Positions 63,601-64,000 of a DNA stretch of 64,000 bases are shown one piece after another. Made by a program: the position numbers and the translations under genes. Within the stretch, counting starts at the first letter, position 1; each line of letters begins with the position of its first letter. The notes under the pieces are model-generated. The model had not been told where the DNA came from. It did no database searches and saw only the letters and a program-made list of their open reading frames with translations. Source of the stretch: a virus; IMG/VR virus record IMGVR_UViG_3300030339_000003, positions 124,001-188,000 of that record; one strand, 5' to 3'.

Positions 63601-64000
63601 AAACCAGCTCATTGCAAGGCGTTAATGCAAACACTGCTCACGCAGTTGGTGGTGGTGTTACTGACAAGCTATCTGGAAGTGGGGCACCAGGTACTCGTTT
63701 AGATCTAGCTTCTCAACAAAGCTTCTACATTAACCCTCCGACGACCAACTATGCACCGCTAGGCGGCAACACTGATCTTAACCAAGTGGATCTGTCTGGT
63801 GTTAAACCTTCTGCTGCGGGTAACGATACAGGTGTTACTGTACCGCGTGCTGCTGCCGAACAGTTAATCATTAAGGAAATGATTGCTGAAGGATTTACGG
63901 ATCCTCGGGCTATTGCAGAAATGTTGGCGTTAACTAACTACGAATCACAAGGTTATACCCAAACCACTGAGAACATGCGTTACCGTGACCCTGCTCGTTT
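57693..64000 (+). CDS. Giant virion protein, phiKZ gp181-like, with start of a peptidoglycan-hydrolase domain (3' end beyond window)
   Basis: The start at 57693 follows GAGGG, and the frame is open for over 2100 codons to the right edge. It begins MSDNWNDDPFNGDIDFDS with an acidic N-terminus. It contains Gly/Ala-rich, membrane-like segments (about residues 1410-1530), a remarkable Arg/Asn/Pro-rich tract at about 1304-1400, and helical stretches. The last visible part, MLALTNYESQGYTQTTENM, matches the catalytic start of GH19-chitinase-like lysozymes (family: HESgg..r..EN). Size and place beside virion RNAP genes match phiKZ gp181, the structural peptidoglycan hydrolase. It probably combines tape-measure-like and cell-wall-cutting roles during entry. 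Confidence 0.82.
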   Translation, partial: MSDNWNDDPFNGDIDFDSDFDSDKKGSKLKSFAIGFLGGAKDALVGSTDAKIKTVKMALPASFHGTFEFINDTRRLVSQVTDEFKKNTAGSMQDIQQIMEGRKGRINDSTGGVISSQLDKFSQYDFSTWNTGGTTTSESTGQQDTTDEEVNELIGVTKQTSLLTLGGLKQLGGDLTNAIVSAGAAQSSALTGINVGLVKSNAYLKNLVDYQIKVQAKNDAMKINLLARMHLTNAKFYKFVEASNHMMMKEFRDIAKFSKMPDFQKMSMTDEVKKRIRGTFFDTVRGGMGGIGGLVNDRVGKYARDNGYNALSNITSSLAMAKDMTGGMSSQDLMQMFGGMVGGGAIDMLPRMMNGPMAAKLKQRFSKANPAMARRMGKNWGKLTTRGNQLSYGLQNMEGMFNTLSQNYQGGHFFDEDEGTYEDYVAALPPDQTPMSKRKWSMSKWGKSAANKGLGAILDQTYGSGKTKYELKKRTLSDNPEQHIWTRQSDRTLNEIIPALITQTNLSLEMMRTGNNNLKPMRYDWTKGQFINPNQAKALVTRDIYGENALGSAVYSAKSAAGTIDKENQLSKSAKDTLALQLAKNSHAKLDFSPYHLLNLEKDGIDPKIAKEIREMTLKNFGITTDNLNQFTNGTDRDRAKLLAFMPGKGAALANEALPMVKDIRRGLSDSSAMIDQYRNSGHYDTLREAGIITTDKNGREEIDEQKMWDMFKLQQNDPNFNKKLTQQYAKKGRKPGATVNRPGVLGGDAGEAPDFGELTETVSQLNTNIKGLGAGGLGGSANSDTGAYFNKLSGQMDTLIGIQTSHTEIFQKLLEKQPTIIRSKRAKAEEEQGKKTLMDRIKSISPRNIFNKGVETLLNNEPLILGGLIGGLGAYALHDPKTAALLGAGALAMGAYSKVRSLNAARFAEQEDLYENPGDEEPLLRGERLKRGDYFDSATRKVLKTWSDVTGAIIDRTGNIVASVKQLGGKLFGKDGRAVMLKGLNKLKALGLKVFNAFDPIGRTKKAFNKLATRFNQMDVYKAGEKTPILIGKKFDTGFYYKHDADGKPVMLKGWNEIDGPVYTKDGECIVTQDDFDRGLRTSIGVSINRLGSMSKTAGIFGMDLLGKLKDKTIAGGKKAYDKGKEFVKADYTPIVSSVDRIYYLLCSKFGIEPATLTNEEKLQVVNAAGSGKKLFEHPKDPAERLNSLEDEKRQKAAKKEEKVKDSIINIADSLGGMNKGEKKKEKKTGFLGLLMGGLGMIKGLAEKIFGKTIINGFTTLFKFAGMGLSVLPKIGGGIMSIAKFFTGGKEEANPLEELLGGLGGGDDEEEEGNGRRRNRRDRNRGGEEGDEDTRTGRRRNRRRNRRRNGRGGRGGNGPTPGNPPPAPDEINDRANPNRRNRNRRRRRGPGPGPTPPPSPPPSRGRRLLNRFKKVPKKIGIGGLLTSGALMAGGALAGNLMDSETLETAGNVAGLYSLASTVAGAAGIDIGIGALASGAMTGLGMAGSGLAAAGTAIAGIISAPVLIGAAVIGGLGLAGYGLYKWYTKGKYRQVDIRFAQYGIKDVDSDLGKKIFAIESMLTKHVIVNNGGASFTTDTPIQEIFKALSVDSEGKQSAEIGNVFSWFNGRFKPVFLTYMSCLDTLKIKSLEEYDKLTDKRAYDIAYQATQAIVGMPSQPYTITPNIDSKIELMGKDETTAEVGQYLEELKKYTLKDKEGAKVRDVMVQTESMSKLASEKSMLEEKLKHKSFWGGGGTTSYLESQDAENRIKEIDKETKALSDAYGPGKVAGNVDVKDLIPETGILEAFTAVRMNAYGTSLTSGAEYGAAVNAGWKFEALARLERRCESLIQVIGKDVRFVGKTGELFQEFKAAFRVKDSKANDWCLWFRDRFLPVLMTYMRQYNAYGHGRPGANWKALTATAKYQIALAIVDSRSQTDKKQFIPVWNVAVSPFEGGYSIPKTGEVDKLMNSMEELSNQAKLRNPVLEASKTSSLQGVNANTAHAVGGGVTDKLSGSGAPGTRLDLASQQSFYINPPTTNYAPLGGNTDLNQVDLSGVKPSAAGNDTGVTVPRAAAEQLIIKEMIAEGFTDPRAIAEMLALTNYESQGYTQTTENMRYRDPAR

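Noticed and set aside
1-64000. CRISPR arrays, insertion sequences, integrase or attachment sites
   Set aside because: No regularly spaced direct repeats, transposase or integrase motifs were seen; the genome looks lytic.

Overview
The window is a 64 kb piece of a large tailed-phage genome of the phiKZ-like, nucleus-forming type (Chimalliviridae-like 'jumbo' phage). Four kinds of gene place it there: a chimallin-like nuclear-shell protein next to a split multisubunit RNA polymerase beta' gene; a PhuZ tubulin; a second beta/beta' pair of the virion RNA polymerase type beside an S80-type head protease and a giant virion protein; and a morphogenesis block in phiKZ order (large terminase, two or three structural proteins, contractile tail sheath, tail tube). 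The sequence is AT-rich, and two tRNAs closely resemble gammaproteobacterial tRNA-Leu(UAA) and tRNA-Asn(GUU), which suggests a gammaproteobacterial host. I cannot name the phage.

Layout. 1-4.9 kb (minus): unknown genes, non-virion RNAP beta' N-half, chimallin. 5.0-6.1 kb (plus): an unknown gene. 6.1-8.2 kb (minus): catalytic half of a split family B DNA polymerase. 8.3-11.1 kb (minus): tightly overlapping small unknown genes. 11.2-12.2 kb: phuZ. 12.36-14.43 kb: a largely non-coding, hairpin-rich block with two normal tRNAs, two odd class II tRNA-like genes, a third tRNA-sized fold and one small gene. 14.4-25.7 kb (minus): accessory early-type genes, including glutaredoxin, an HslV-like Ntn hydrolase, a HigA-like HTH protein and a zinc-finger protein. 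25.8-30.7 kb (plus): five larger or mid-sized unknown genes, two tiny basic genes and dTMP kinase. 30.8-43.6 kb: terminase, which carries an intein, then structural proteins, sheath and tube. 43.6-47.4 kb (minus): small early-type genes including membrane and secreted proteins. 47.5-57.7 kb (minus): head protease, structural genes, endolysin and virion RNAP beta and beta'. 57.7-64 kb (plus): a giant virion protein that reaches a peptidoglycan-hydrolase-like domain as the window ends.

Regulation. A 23-bp motif whose core reads TATATTAC on the minus strand stands upstream of eight minus-strand units, including chimallin and phuZ. It matches the known phiKZ early-promoter core read by the injected virion RNAP. 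More than twenty strong hairpins separate units, and four share an identical stem arm. The injected RNAP would thus make chimallin and tubulin early, to build and centre the phage nucleus, and the non-virion RNAP encoded beside chimallin would serve later genes.

The most striking single feature is a 319-residue intein splitting the terminase Walker A motif between Lys and Thr. It starts with Ala and has the Trp/Cys/Thr triplet of class 3 inteins, while its LAGLIDADG motifs look inactive.
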